Source of the DNA: Lithospermum erythrorhizon
Lineage: Eukaryota; Streptophyta; Magnoliopsida; Boraginales; Boraginaceae
Assembly (NCBI GenBank): GCA_019722365.1
Contig: JADFUC010001453.1
Location: forward strand, 1,612,001-1,676,000
Direction of reading: 5' to 3'
Length of the DNA: 64,000 nucleotides
Position 1 is the stretch's first letter, and each line of letters begins with the position of its first letter. The notes beneath the pieces were generated by a model that worked only from the letters and a program-made list of their open reading frames with translations, had not been told where the DNA came from and ran no database searches. Below are positions 12,145 to 24,700 of this stretch, piece after piece. The position numbers and the translations under genes are program-made.

Positions 12145-13639
12145 GGTTGTTTAATATGCCTTGTGTTGAAACCAAATGGAAAGATTATTTATAGGCTATT
12201 TTTAACAGTATATAAATACTATGTTATAAAATCCACCTACCGCACTTGGTACTATTGCCATTTGTGTTAACATAATTATTTCAACATTGATGTTATTAAA
12301 GATAATATACCCACTTAGTTATCTAACTTATCTTAAGAAACAAAATCTTGCTTTTTAACCAAACATCACCAAGTCTGATAGTGGACCATACTCAAATGAA
12401 TGTGGGTCAAGCAATACGTAATAGAACTATCAACAACTCATTTCTCTACTGAAAGTGTTCCAAGAGTATATCTGTTCGTGGATGATTGGTGGCAATTTGG
12501 CATAGTGAATAAAACAGGGGATTATTTCCTACTAAAGTTCCAACTTCCAAGACCCAAGTTGTCGATGATGTGGACTGTATATTGGGCTGCATGATCCATA
12601 TAATATAAATGCTGCATGCCTGCGGGCTGCGGCTGCATTGTTTCTGCTGAATTATTGGACTCCTAACATGTCTCTTCAAAAATACTCTAAGTCCTAACAG
12701 CACTAATAAAATGGGATTATGATTTAGAGATGGATAAAATTATGTATGTTTCGATTGATTCGAGAAAACTGGAATATCTATTGGTATGTTGAAGGTAATT
12801 ATCTTTTTGGTCGCTTTATCTTGTCGCGCAATTTTTCGAGTTTAACTTTACATATTATAGTTAACTTTCGGTTATGGTCGATCTATCTTATCGGATTTTT
12901 GTACAAAATATTTATTTTGCACAACAATTTAAAGCTAAAGTTTAGGAGTATATTTTACATAATTAAAATAAAATCACCCATTGTTTTGATAACTACTTAG
13001 CTGCATTACTCACTCGCTCTAAACTTGCCCATAAGCTTTTAATAATCTTTAGGCTTTAACGATATCTTATTTTATTTCGCCACTTATCCATCCTTAAAAG
13101 CCCTGCCCCTACACACACACGCCCATCCTTCTTGACCTGCAGGGCAAGCAACATACGCCTGGCCAAGTATAGTGTTTTTGTTAGTGAAATGATAATTTTG
13201 GCTTAATGAAGCTTCGCCAGCTACCTGACTTTACAAAATAGGGGTGCAGTAAAATAGTCATTTCACCCTCAACTATTACACTATTTATTTGGGTGTGTGT
13301 ATAACAGCTGAGCCCCTGCCCGTTACCTCCTGCATCACCCCCAATTCCCAATGTCCAAAACTCCATTCACAAATAATAATCGAGAAAACAAATCAAATAA
13401 ATACAGTATGCTTACTTTGATGATCATCAAAGAAACGGGTAGTTTCATTTTCTTACATCTGATCCCATCAAACACCTACAAATACATATTCATCCTCCAA
13501 AAATTTGATATTTTCATTACAAATTTGAGATTTTCATTAAAAAAAAATCAAGCTTTTCAATAATAATAAAAAATATTTTCATAAAAATTTGAGCTTTTCA
13601 ACATAAAAAATGAAAAGGGGCACATTTTCTTATCTAATC
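12145..13639. other. Intergenic DNA, AT-rich, no gene
   Basis: Carries the UGT promoter at its left end. It includes degenerate A/T-rich direct repeats around 13496-13610 (strings of TTTTCATTA and AAATTTGAG). No coding pattern supported. Confidence 0.4.
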
Positions 13640-13860
13640 GTACCCGAAAGATCTGATGGCATTGTAGATAGAACATTAATAAAAATGCATAATATAGCAG
13701 CCATAGTTGTAACAAAGCTGAAACATCTGCATACTACCAAGAACGGGTCGGGTGTGGCCCGAACCCGTGAGGTGGTTAAAGTTGCTTCACTGCCAATTTG
13801 GGGTTGCAACACCGGAGGTGGTGGTAGTTGAATATTTTCTTCTGTGATGTTTGTTGACAT
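13640..13860 (-). pseudogene. Orphan first exon, TVP15/COPI-associated-like membrane protein
   Basis: A minus-strand open stretch starts MSTNITEENIQLPPPP, followed by RVRATPDPF and a hydrophobic segment FSFVTTMAAILCIFINVL. This order (short acidic head, proline run, arginine stretch, first membrane helix, NVLS) is what I recall for the first exon of small plant Golgi membrane proteins of the TVP15/COPI-associated family. No later exon with the remaining helices is visible down to 12145, and the frame runs into a stop shortly after the helix. A dispersed, truncated copy is the simplest reading; family assignment is tentative. Confidence 0.38.
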
Positions 13861-16160
13861 TTGTCTTTTTGTTGTCCAATTTGGATTTAATTGTTTGAGT
13901 TATGTTAATAAATAATATTCCTATGGTTGTGGTGGTGGGGGTAGGAGGTGGGGGGCAGTAATGGTGGTGTATCAGGGTCGACGACCTTCTCCGATGACGA
14001 ACCAGTAGACCCACGACGATCAACAAGATAGAGTTGACCAACTTGTTAACCAGATCTGAAAGTTCGACTTAGTTTTGCTTGCTTTTGTGTGATTTTGCTT
14101 GCTTTTGAGGGGTGGGGGTGGGGGGTGGGGTAGGGGTGGAGATGGGTATAGGTTGGTCAAAGTTTAGAAATAGAGGTAGAATGCAATTATGTAAAATGTA
14201 TTATAATCTTTTGAATTTAGTGTTATGGCGAAATAATCGTTTGTCTGAAATCAGATAATTATAGAGGCCAGTGGTTGAAAGAGCGGATAATGTAGGAATG
14301 CGTGAAAATTATCTGATAGTATAGGGATCGAAAGATAATTAGCCTATGTTGAACGTGATACTATCTACAGTATAAAATAGGAACTATAGTAGGTGACATT
14401 ATATAAGGCCAGTTGTTTGTGTGATTCGATACATGATAATTACATTGTAGTTTTTATGTATTTTTTTTATCTAATTGATATAATATTATTAAATTATGTA
14501 ACTTATATAAGAAAAAAAAATATAATTGTATATAATTCAAAAAGGATTTAAAGAGAGTTAATCGAATCTTCCTAGTAATTAAAACGTCTCGAGTTCCAGA
14601 CTTATCTCATCGTTAAATATAAGTAAATAAAGATTTAAAGAAACGTAATTAATACTATCAACTAGATTCAAAAAAATGACCACATCAAATCTTAAATTAA
14701 TTTCCATTAAAAATATCAAACATTATTTTACTAACATGGGGGACAGGGGTTAAAGTGTATGATCATAGTTAGTTGGGTGTATTTATTGAATTAATATAGG
14801 TTTATGTTATGTACACCGTTCGTAAAATACTTCATGTTTAATCAAATCAAGGTTAGTAAACCACTTCATTTCTAACATTTAGAATTTAGATGGTCGAATT
14901 ATTAGGGGATAAGTGGGAAGAACTAATTATTCCTTTTAGAAAAATGTTGAAATGTCATTTGGACAAGTATCTCTACTAGTGAATAATGCATTGTATCAAC
15001 GCGGATGAGGTGTTTATTGGTCTACGTTTTACTTTGCATCATGCTCCACATACAATTAACCCAATTGTTTAATTGGATTACATAATACAGAATGAACCAA
15101 CCCTACATATAATATCATTGCTTTCAAGTTTAAATAAATAAGGAGATGCTAAAGAGATTTAGACATTTTTAGCTTTTAGTCAAAGTTATATTCAAAGTGA
15201 TTTATTATTTTATTACGGGTTGATGATGCATGCTTATATTTTCTTTTATTAACCCTTTTTTTTTTTTGGAATTCTCAATTGTGGGTTGATACTTACATCA
15301 AGAGGTGGATGCTTAAATGTAATGTGGGTTGATACTACTTATAATTTTTAATTTTTATCTATCAAATAGTACGTCCTGCATGCAAACTACTTTTAATAAA
15401 CATAAATGTAAGGCTAGAAAAAAAAAACTCTCATGACTATCTTCTTAAGAAACCTATCAAAAAATGTTGGTTTAGTCTATTCATAATTTCAAATTTGTTA
15501 TTCTTACATAATTTAAAAATATTTAATATATGAGTCTAACTTGATCACTTGAACACTACTAAATAGTCTCCAACATACTAATCTATTGAAGTATTCTAGT
15601 AAAAATAAATTGGTGGATGGGTATTAATTAAATAATATAAGCCCCGACAAATTTGGGACAGATTTGAAAGATTTGCTGTGATTGAAAGAAGCAATGAATC
15701 GTCCAGGGGAGAAGCACCTTGTGCATTGGTGACAACCCTTCAATTTTTAAACAATCACTCAACTTGCTTGTCGACACCCATCCCCCACCTTCCAACCTTA
15801 GAAAAATTCATTGAATCAAACCATTTCCTCTCTACCAAGATTGATCCCGATATATAATGTCCCATTATTTTTGTCCATTTCACCACTTTATACAAACAAC
15901 TAACTATGAAACTACACCCAAAAAATGTATAATACAGTGAAACAAAATCAGAATCATATACCATCCAATCTAATCTAATCTTGTAACCACACAAATCAAA
16001 TTTTCCCATTTTCCAACCCCACTTTTTTTACAATAGTGGTTAACTAGTATCCCTTTCAAAATATATCATCATAACATACATTACTAAGAAACTTTCACAA
16101 GTATTAATAATAGATTTATGAACCAACTACTACATCATATATCTTTCAATCAAATTTTCC
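13861..16160. other. Intergenic DNA, no gene
   Basis: Mostly AT-rich, with a G-rich patch near 13926-14148. The open stretch at 15755-16009 on the minus strand shows no family features. The right end should contain the ARGOS-type promoter. Confidence 0.4.
14107..14148 (+). other. G-rich tract, possible G-quadruplex
   Basis: At least six runs of three or more G separated by one to three bases, for example GGGGTGGGGGTGGGGGGTGG. A second, weaker G-rich run lies at 13926-13960. The predicted fold is inference from spacing alone. Confidence 0.55.
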
Positions 16161-16164
16161 ATTT

Positions 16165-16799
16165 AAATTATTCTTTCACCCCATCAAACTCTCTCTCAAG
16201 TCAAGTTTAAACATTCTTGATAGTGTTATATATCAAGATCATATTTTGTAAGTCTCCATAGAGAAATTGGATTTTGGGATTCAATTGGACAATTTTCTTG
16301 CATATTAGCCTTTGCCACCAGTGCACCACCATATCAAAGGTACATCACATATCATGTATAACTTGTTTACTGTTTCATTGGAGTTCTATATTTATTATAA
16401 TTAGATTATGTTTAATTAATCTATGATGTACAAGTTGTTTAAACTTGGACAGCTTTTTGACTGATTCAATTAGCTACTATTACCATGTCATCATAGTTGC
16501 ACTTATTGACCTGTTGAATTTGTCTCTAAGATGTTATTCAAAAGTGGGAAGCAATATATTATTAGTGGATGTTTCTATTGACATTCTTCATGTTTTAAAC
16601 ATGATTCTTGATTTCTATATACAACAAAAAAAATCTCACAATTCTTGTTCTATTCATTCTAATGTCAAGCTGAATCTAATTCCTCTTAAATCCATTTGTA
16701 TGGCAGTTTGATATCCTGAGAACAAAACTGCAACTCTCTCATCCTTGAAGACTTGGACTAAATATTACCATCATCAAATTTTGTGCAATTTTTTCTTAA
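16165..16799 (+). promoter_or_regulatory. Probable 5' leader with intron of the ARGOS-type gene
   Basis: A donor-like AAAGGTACAT near 16337-16346 and an acceptor-like GGCAG ending at 16706 would remove about 365 bases and join a leader to the start codon at 16800. Leader introns are usual in this small family. Transcript evidence is not available. Confidence 0.35.
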
Positions 16800-17207
16800 A
16801 TGATTGTTGGAAGGCCTGAAACAAGACCATCAAAAGGTGGTAGTGATATGATCAATCTGCAAGATCAGTATTTTACAAAAATGATGGATATAAGAACATC
16901 CAAGAATCAAAATGGTATAAGAAGTTTCTCTCAAGGGCATAATGTAAGGAAGAGGAAACCATTATCTGCAAGCTATTTTGGGTTGGAATCATTGGTTTTA
17001 TTACTCTGTCTCACAGCTTCATTATTGATACTGCCTCTCATACTCCCACCCTTACCACCCCCTCCTTCTATGCTGCTTTTGGTCCCAATCTGCATTCTTG
17101 CAGTCTTGATCATGTTGGCTTTTACACCTTTATATGTACATGCAAATGGTTCTAGTGAGACAACTCTCACTACTCCATCTTCATTTTCTCAAAGAACCAA
17201 GATATGA
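16800..17207 (+). CDS. ARGOS: ARGOS/OSR-type organ-size regulator
   Basis: 135 residues, single coding exon. The conserved OSR core spans about residues 58-112: YFGLESLVLLLCLTAS, then LPPLPPPPSMLLLVP, then a second hydrophobic stretch ILAVLIMLAFTPLYV. Two membrane segments flank the proline-rich PPLPPPP turn that defines ARGOS, ARGOS-LIKE and OSR1/2. In Arabidopsis these endomembrane proteins promote organ growth and dampen ethylene response. The basic, Ser/Gln-rich head is variable in the family and gives no further clue, so I cannot decide which subgroup this is. The frame is intact and the stop at 17205-17207 follows a serine/threonine-rich tail of about 20 residues. Confidence 0.88.
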   Translation: MIVGRPETRPSKGGSDMINLQDQYFTKMMDIRTSKNQNGIRSFSQGHNVRKRKPLSASYFGLESLVLLLCLTASLLILPLILPPLPPPPSMLLLVPICILAVLIMLAFTPLYVHANGSSETTLTTPSSFSQRTKI

Positions 17208-17209
17208 AT

Positions 17210-19132
17210 TTGTTCTTTTATTCTTGATTCTTTCAATTAGCTAACCACCAATGTTATGGTATATTACACAAGCTAATTCAGTTATCAACTTATCATTAGT
17301 CCTCTCAAGGCAGCTTGGTGTGCCTTTAAATTGTAATTTATGGGGTTTTAGTTCAATGATCTTTGTAGTTTATTGAGTGATCCAGTTATATATAGAAGGT
17401 GGTGGGAAGTACTAATTTTATTTACATCTCTAGAGGAATTTTGTATGCAAGAGGAGATTGAAGAAAAACATCATATTCGTATACCATAACAATGAAGTTC
17501 AATTTTTCAATTTATTATAGATTCTGACTTATTAAACCCAGAAATTAATGTTAAAACTAGAATCCATATTGATTTTACATTGCACAAGGAGCTAATCCTT
17601 GGATAATCACCAAAAAGTAGTGACCTAATGCCAAAATTTATATAAAATTTGGTTGCATCTATTTTCAGTTAATACTGTATTATGTTATGACCCTGAGTTA
17701 AGAGAATGTGCTACAATAAACAAGATCATTGGAATATCCAGCTTTGAACACCACTACAGAGTACAGACTAATAACATCATCTGGATACAACAGCATATGT
17801 AATGATTAAATCAAGTTTATTAAATTTAGAGTAGTTTTGTAGCTTCTTCAATTTATAGAAGATTAGATTACTCCATATTTTACTTTCACAATCTAAATGT
17901 GATGATTACCAAGGAGATCTGATAGTTTGGGAAGGGCATAGTTGCATAGATATAAATTTGTCCAAGATATTGCCTAAATGATCCACAAAAGGAGCTCATA
18001 TCCTCACACAAAAATTGTAAGAGCTACGGGAAGGGCACATATGAATTTGGACGATATTAAACTTATCCAAACTGTATTTAAAGGGAAACACATGCAGTAT
18101 TATTGATAATTTAGTGATCAAGAGGAGCTCATATCCACATACAAAAAGTATTTAAACGAAGATATTGATCAGTTTAGTCCAGCCCTGCCCGTCGTCACTT
18201 GTTCAGCGCTATGTAGATCATATGGTGCTCTTATCAGTTCACTGTCGGGTCAATTCAGAAACAAACTCATTGTCATCACAAGCGTAGTATCAACCCCCCT
18301 CCCCGAGTAGTTGGGAGCTTCTTCAAAGGCGGCCATGTCAATGTTTATAGAGCAGCAACTTCTAAATAGCAGGAAAATAATGATAACTGTTAGTCTGTTA
18401 AAAGAAAATGGAAAGAAACTGATCCTTTTTGTGAAGTGTAAACTTAGGCGAGACTCAGAGAGAGGGTCGGATAGTAGCTTCTTATAAGAAGCTGAAGCAC
18501 CTAGTAAATATTGACTCAGATCATGCCCCAATATCTTTGAATAAGTTCTCGCCTAAGCGAGATAAAAAGCGTCGGATAGTACGAAACCTTACTCCTGTCA
18601 TGACAGGATGCTATTTCCATATTGATTCAGACCCTAGACATAGTTCATATATGCAACACACCAGAAATATGTTCAGTCACCTGCTCTTGATCTTTTGCTG
18701 ATATCCGGGGTAAGAGCAAAGTGATACAAAATAGATATCGTTCGATCTAATCGTCGAGCAGACACCTCGTGTTCTTCCTGTCTTCATTCTCACTAAAAGC
18801 ATACAATCCAACATGGGAATGAGTTGGATAAATGCCATAAAAGGCAAGCAAAATGAAAATTTTATAAGATTTAAAAGAGACTGCTTGCAGAATATATTAC
18901 ACCATATGATAAACCATTCAATAAGTTGCATACGAGATCTTTAAAAGATGCATCACTACTTGCAGGAAACAAAACAAACAACCAACATGAAAGCGAAAAT
19001 AGACAAATCTAATCAGCCTTAACCCTCCCATCCCCTACGACACTTAACATTGGAAGACCGCTAAGGAAATCATTACTAAACTCTACATTTAAATCCAACT
19101 TCTAGCACTCCCACGAATTACCCCTCCATGTT
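17210..19132. other. Intergenic DNA with one SINE copy
   Basis: 3' flanks of the ARGOS-type gene and of the minus-strand J-like gene. Around 18440-18590 a short string (GTCGGATAGTA) occurs twice near CTTAGGCGAGA/CGCCTAAGCGAGA, an inverted pair of unknown origin. No gene supported. Confidence 0.4.
18235..18345 (-). mobile_element. Au-like SINE copy, inverted
   Basis: Plus-strand text GGGTCAATTCAGAAACAAAC followed by CCCCCCTCCCCGAG and GGGAGCTTCTTCAAAGG is the reverse complement of the family layout at 38160-38330. Diverged but colinear. Confidence 0.5.
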
Positions 19133-20471
19133 CTATGTTTTCTTCTTTCTCTGAGATGCCCCCCAATCATCATCTGAACCCTCGGTGGAGTCTGCAAGCT
19201 CTACATAAACATCATCATCATCGTGATAAAACCTTGGCGCATCATAGCTCTTCCCACCTCCCATATTCACTGGCTTCGGTGGGGAAGTAAACATAGGAGA
19301 GAAAGGGGTCCAGTTCGAAGTCCCACCTCCCCTGCTCCCCAAATCCCTCGCTGAAACAGCTAATGGCATATACCCCCAACAACAGAAATACGCTTCTTCC
19401 CCCTCCACAATTGGGGGAGGTGACACAATCTCCACTCCATGAAACGCCTTCCTACATTTCTGACACCGCAATGTGCAATCAAGATACACCTTTCCATACT
19501 CAAACATATGGTAACAATACGGGCAAGCAGTCCAGAAACTACCCTCCACCTCCTTCAACGTCTCATTTCCACCCAACTCACCATCCTCCCCCAAAACCCG
19601 CTCATCCCCGCCATTCTCTTCCCCAACATCCTCCACCCGCCCCTCATCAATCACCACACTCCCCGTACTAGCACCAATACCAATATTATTATTAAAATCA
19701 AACCCAACGTTCCCTGCCCCGCCCGCACCCACTCCCCTTCCATCTTCTCTCGAAACCAAAATACCTGCCACCCTTTAACATTCCCATCCCCCTCCCCACC
19801 AGGCCCCACTCACATCCCGACCACCAACACCCCCAACATTCTGCATCTCCCCACTAAACCCCAACATCACCGAACTCCCATCAACATTATTCCCCCCGTT
19901 ATTCATCTGAAACTGAAACCCCTGAGGCTGTTCCAAACGCGAACTACTTTGACTTTGACCAAACAATCCCTGCCCAAATCCAAATCCAGCATGGCTCAAA
20001 GCAGTTAACATCAACTCCAACACCAACATTAACATTAATCCAACCAATCTCCGCATCATAAACCCTTTTCCTCGCATTATTCGACAAAACCGTAAAAGCC
20101 TCAACAACAAGCCGAAACGCTTGATCAGCAAACGGGAGCTGATTCTTTTGCGGATTCAACAAAACCGCGAGTCTCCGATACTGAGTAGCAATAGCTTCAG
20201 TATCATGAGTAGGTTGAATCTGGAGAATCGAGTACCAATCGAGATTATTATTAATACGCTTCTCAGAAGCCATAAGCGTGTCGACAATTGCGAGGATTTG
20301 GTAAGGGGAAATCACTTGAGGGTTAGCTTCGCGAGCTCGAGTCGCGAAGGATTTGCTGCCCATTAGGTCTCGAGAAGATAGAAGCTTTTCGGATATTGCC
20401 AGCCACCGGAGAGACTCGTCTCCCGGGGCGCCGCCGCCGCTGGAAGCGGCGGAGAAGAAGGGTAGCTCCAT
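19133..20471 (-). pseudogene. J-like-domain zinc-ribbon protein, frame broken twice
   Basis: Three consecutive pieces of one protein. 20471 to about 20010 encodes MELPFFSAASSGGG, an N-terminal helical region and a J-like domain (DWYSILQIQPTHDTEAIA, then AFRLVVEAFTVLSN). The HPD tripeptide needed to stimulate Hsp70 is replaced by NPQKN, a feature I recall in close relatives. The frame then slips by one base between about 19990 and 20040 into the Gly/Gln-rich linker (FGFGQGLFGQSQSS). A TAA at 19775-19777 interrupts the linker. The same frame continues to 19133 with a zinc ribbon (CPYCYHMFEYG, CTLRCQKC), GEEAYFCCWGYMPL, and an acidic tail ending DDWGASQRKKKT. The strong conservation after both lesions means either a very young pseudogene or sequence errors. 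Probable length if intact is about 440 residues, single exon. Confidence 0.75.
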
Positions 20472-20639
20472 TTGGGATTTCGAAGAAGAGTTTGAAGAGT
20501 TGGTTTGGGATTAATTAATGAGAATGGTGGGGAGTTGACTGGTGAATCGAGTTGACGAGGAAGGAAGGAAGACTGTTTGTGGATAATTATAGAATTGTAC
20601 TCTACTATTATGTCACAAAAACATTTTGTGTCCATTGTA

Positions 20640-21797
20640 ATAGTCTGGAAATTTTCTATGACACTAAATGATCATGTTTTGAAATAAATTTGTATTCTGA
20701 TACTAGCTCCTTAAGGAGCACTTGGTAGTGAGAAAGTAGCCTTGTAATATGGCTAAAGTACCTGAAAATTACCTCAAGATAAGGAATAATTAATTTGTGA
20801 AATTTAGGAAAAAGTAATTTTTGAAATTATGACGCAACCTAAAGAATAAAAATGTTTTAATACATAATTCAAAACAAGTTAAGAAAAATTGGAGAATGGT
20901 CAATGAAACACCTATAAATACTTCAATCTGAATAATTTATTGCAAGTTTATGTCAATTCTAACGGTGGCAGAGGGAGTGAAGTAATCCTCGAAATGACTG
21001 AGCAGATAGAAAATACCGATTCATTTGGGCCTTTCCAATACAATCAAATAGAAAACCCCAAGACCCCATATTATTATATAGTATCTGAGAGTCCAAACTA
21101 TGTGATTGAATAAATCCTCACACTACATGCATTTAACGAATTGAGATGCGATGTATGGCGGTTGATGGTAGTGTTAAGAAGTCGGCGGATTGGCGGGGGA
21201 ACCTTAGAAGGATTATCTTTCGAATTTGGAAATCGTTCAATAGGAAAGTAGGATCTTTGTAGTTGAAGAAGGCAATGTAGCGTCGGCGTAATGTCATGTC
21301 TTTGGCAATGGCGAAAATCAGGAGAAGCAAAATATCTTGTGCTCTGGTTATCTTTCATGCGCATTAATTTTCCATGGTGAATAGCTTGTCGATGAAACCA
21401 TGTTAAAAATTGGAGTCTCCAAAATGGATCCATAACTTCGTGAAAAGCTTTTGCTTTGAAAATGTCAATTAAATTTTAATTTTTGAATCTGAATATTTTG
21501 ATATACAATATATATATTTTGTATAGTAATATTTTTTAAATAAACCTTAAATATTGAACTTTTAAGATAAACTATTAATTACATAATAACTTGAATAATA
21601 ATTAGATTAAAAAAAAATCACAACAATAAAACAACAAAGTTTTCTTTATTTTGAAATTAAAAATATGAAGATACAATTCGTTTAGTACTGATGGATTGAA
21701 AAAACAGAATAAATTAGCTTGTCCAGATCAAGCAAAGCATATAATAATGATTTAATACTTTGTCCATCAATTCACCCCAGAAACAAAAGCAAAAGCA
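20640..21797. other. Divergent intergenic region J-like gene / GDI
   Basis: Holds the promoters of both flanking genes. The minus-strand open stretch at 21098-21433 matches no family I know. Very AT-rich between 21480 and 21720. Confidence 0.4.
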
Positions 21798-24700
21798 ATG
21801 GATGAAGAGTATGACGTCATCGTGTTAGGCACTGGTCTCAAGGAATGCATCCTCAGTGGCCTCCTCTCTGTTGATGGCCTCAAGGTATTAATTTTATATA
21901 AAAATAAATAAATAATATTGTTTGTATATTTTATATTTTTTTAAGTTTTGATTTTTAATTTTAATGCATTTAGGGTATTTTTTATTCGGTTAATCTGAGT
22001 TGTTATGATTGTGTGATTTGTTATAGTCGCTGAAATGTGATGGAAGTGAATATTTGTATGATCCGATTTGGGTTCAGTTAGGTTTATGATCTGCTCGATA
22101 TTCGCTTGGAATTCGATCATGTTTACTCCCTCCGTCCCAAAAAGATTGTCCATTTTTGAATCGATTTTGCGTGGAATTTTGATTAGACAATCATTTTTGG
22201 AACGGAGGGAGTGTATATTAGTGAAATGTATAATTGATACGTATGCGTTGGATTTGGAAACTGGAGAATCATTTTTGCTATGGAGGGAGTATATGTATAT
22301 GATTGATACATGTCTGTTCGATTTGGAGTTTCGAGATTGAATTAGGTTGATTTAGCTTGAGTGTAATTTGGAGTGCTGTTTCTATGTGGTGTTAGTTCGT
22401 GTAACAAGTAGTAATCATGTATGTGTAGTTTATTGTTAACATGCTATGTATTGATCTTTGTATGAATTTGCATGTGGTTGTTCGGTTCATAATTTTAAAT
22501 TTGTATAGATTTACTGATTGAAAATATTAGATGTTCGTGATAATTTTGTGCAGTCTGGTGAGCTGATTTTTTATGTGACAAATGATATATGTAATCTTCA
22601 AACATTAAGACAATTGATTTACCAATGTATACAATATAATCTCTAATTGTTCTTTTCAGTGATGATTGTTGCTAGTCCCAGGAATACTAGCATCTTTCTC
22701 GTTCTGTAGTATTATAGTTACCAGAGGCTACTTTGTAATTTTCGATAGACCAACTTTTTTGTTATAAATGTTTACCTTTTTTTCTATCAATCATTCTATA
22801 TACATTTAGTGAACAAGTTCCCCTTCCCTTGGCCTAAGTTTTCCTCCATGCGTTCATCTATGTTCGTCTTGGTATCTGTTCTCAAATATACTTCGTTCAT
22901 TAGTTCAAGAGGGGAATTTGATAGTTTCTATCCTTTGGTTAGGTCCTGCATATGGACAGGAATGATTACTATGGAGGAGAATCAACATCACTCAACCTCA
23001 CTCAGCTGTGTTTGTCAATTCTATAGTTTTTAATGTGCTTCTTACATCGTCCTTTTACATCACTTAGTTGTTACACCCTCCACATAACTTATTGGATGGA
23101 AATGTTTTAATAATAGCTGTGGAAGAAGTTTAGAGAAAGTGAGAAGCCTCCAGAACATCTTGGTTCAAGTAGAGACTTTAATGTGGACATGATGCCAAAG
23201 GTCTGTTTTCTATGCTAGTTTTTGGCATCAATCACGATGCTCTTTTGCAAATATCTTATGATCTTCATTTTTTATGCATGTTTCTTTGTAACAGTTTATC
23301 ATGGCAAATGGTGCTCTTGTGCGTGTACTAATTCATACTGATGTTACAAAATACTTATACTTCAAGGCTGTTGATGGTAGCTTTGTCTTCAACAAAGGGA
23401 AGGTATGCTAATTTTTTTTTTGTTTCACAAAATAATTTATGTCTTCCCGGTGCATCTTTGTGATTTAAGCACATAATCGAAGCACAATATTTCTCTATAG
23501 GTTCACAAGGTACCAGCAACAGATATGGAGGCCCTTAAATCTCCCCTTATGGGAATATTTGAGAAGCGCCGTGCTCGCAAGTTCTTCATCTATGTTCAAG
23601 ATTATAGTGAAACTGATCCGAAAACCCATGATGGGATGGATTTGACCAGGGTTACAACAAAAGAGCTTATTGCGTAAGCTCACACTACTGTAGGTTCTAT
23701 GTGTATTCAATTTCAGATCATGGAATTTGACCCATAATCTACATCTTTTGTGCCACCTTTTGGGTGCGCTATCATTTTGTATATTACCTTTAGGAAGACT
23801 CTTAATAGATTGTGGTGTGCATTTGAGAGGCTATTTCTGGAATTTGAATGTCACTGCATGTGGAAGCTGCTATAAAAAAATTTGTCTTAGAATTGAGAAT
23901 GAGTATCCATTAGGAAATAGTAAAGGAGACGGAATCATAACCTGGACTTCAGTAAGTAGGAACTGAGAACCCTGGTTTCTTCAGCATGGCGATTGAGTAA
24001 ATAGCTCTTTTAGGCTAACGATTTCTAACCCGCAGTCATAATTGCCCTTCTATGTAGATATGGTTTTCATTATTTCGTTCAATTGATACTCCATAACTCC
24101 GTTTATTTCCACATTCACTGGGATGTATAATAAAGTGAATGTTGGCCTCAAAGTAGTCCTAATTTAGTCTACATTTAATATAAAAAAACCTGTACACTTA
24201 GTTTGTAACAGTTTAGTTGTCACTCTTCAATAATCTGCTTACAAGACATTTTTCTTCCCACAGGAAGTTTGGGCTTGATGACAACACTGTGGACTTTATT
24301 GGTCATGCCTTGGCACTTCAGAGAGATGACCGTTACTTGAGTGAACCTGCCCTGGAGACTGTGAAAAGGATAAAGGTAAATGAAATATGGGAGGAAATGT
24401 GGGGTTGAAGTAATACTTCTTGGTTGTGGGAAACTAATAATATTATCTAAATTTATAATTACTTCCCCACTATCTGTAAGAAACAACTAAAAATCTTTCT
24501 CGTGACTGTGTTTTCCTGTATTGCACTATCTCAAAATTTTAATCAAAACAATAAATACTCCAAAGAGTTATATTTGCCAAAGTAATTGAGATGCAGCGAA
24601 TATTTTGTTTATGCTTGGGTTGTTTTGTAATGATTGTTCTTAAGTTTCTTGACATTCCTTCTGAGGTATTGTTCTGATACCACAGCTCTACTCGGAGTCT

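Noticed and set aside
16445..16711. 88-residue open frame before the ARGOS-type gene
   Set aside because: Falls inside the likely leader intron and has no conserved features.
19363..20366. Plus-strand proline-rich open frames
   Set aside because: Antisense readings of the J-like gene; composition reflects its Gly/Glu-rich linker read backwards.
21098..21433. 111-residue minus-strand open frame upstream of GDI
   Set aside because: No known family and no supporting neighbour exons; kept only as intergenic DNA.
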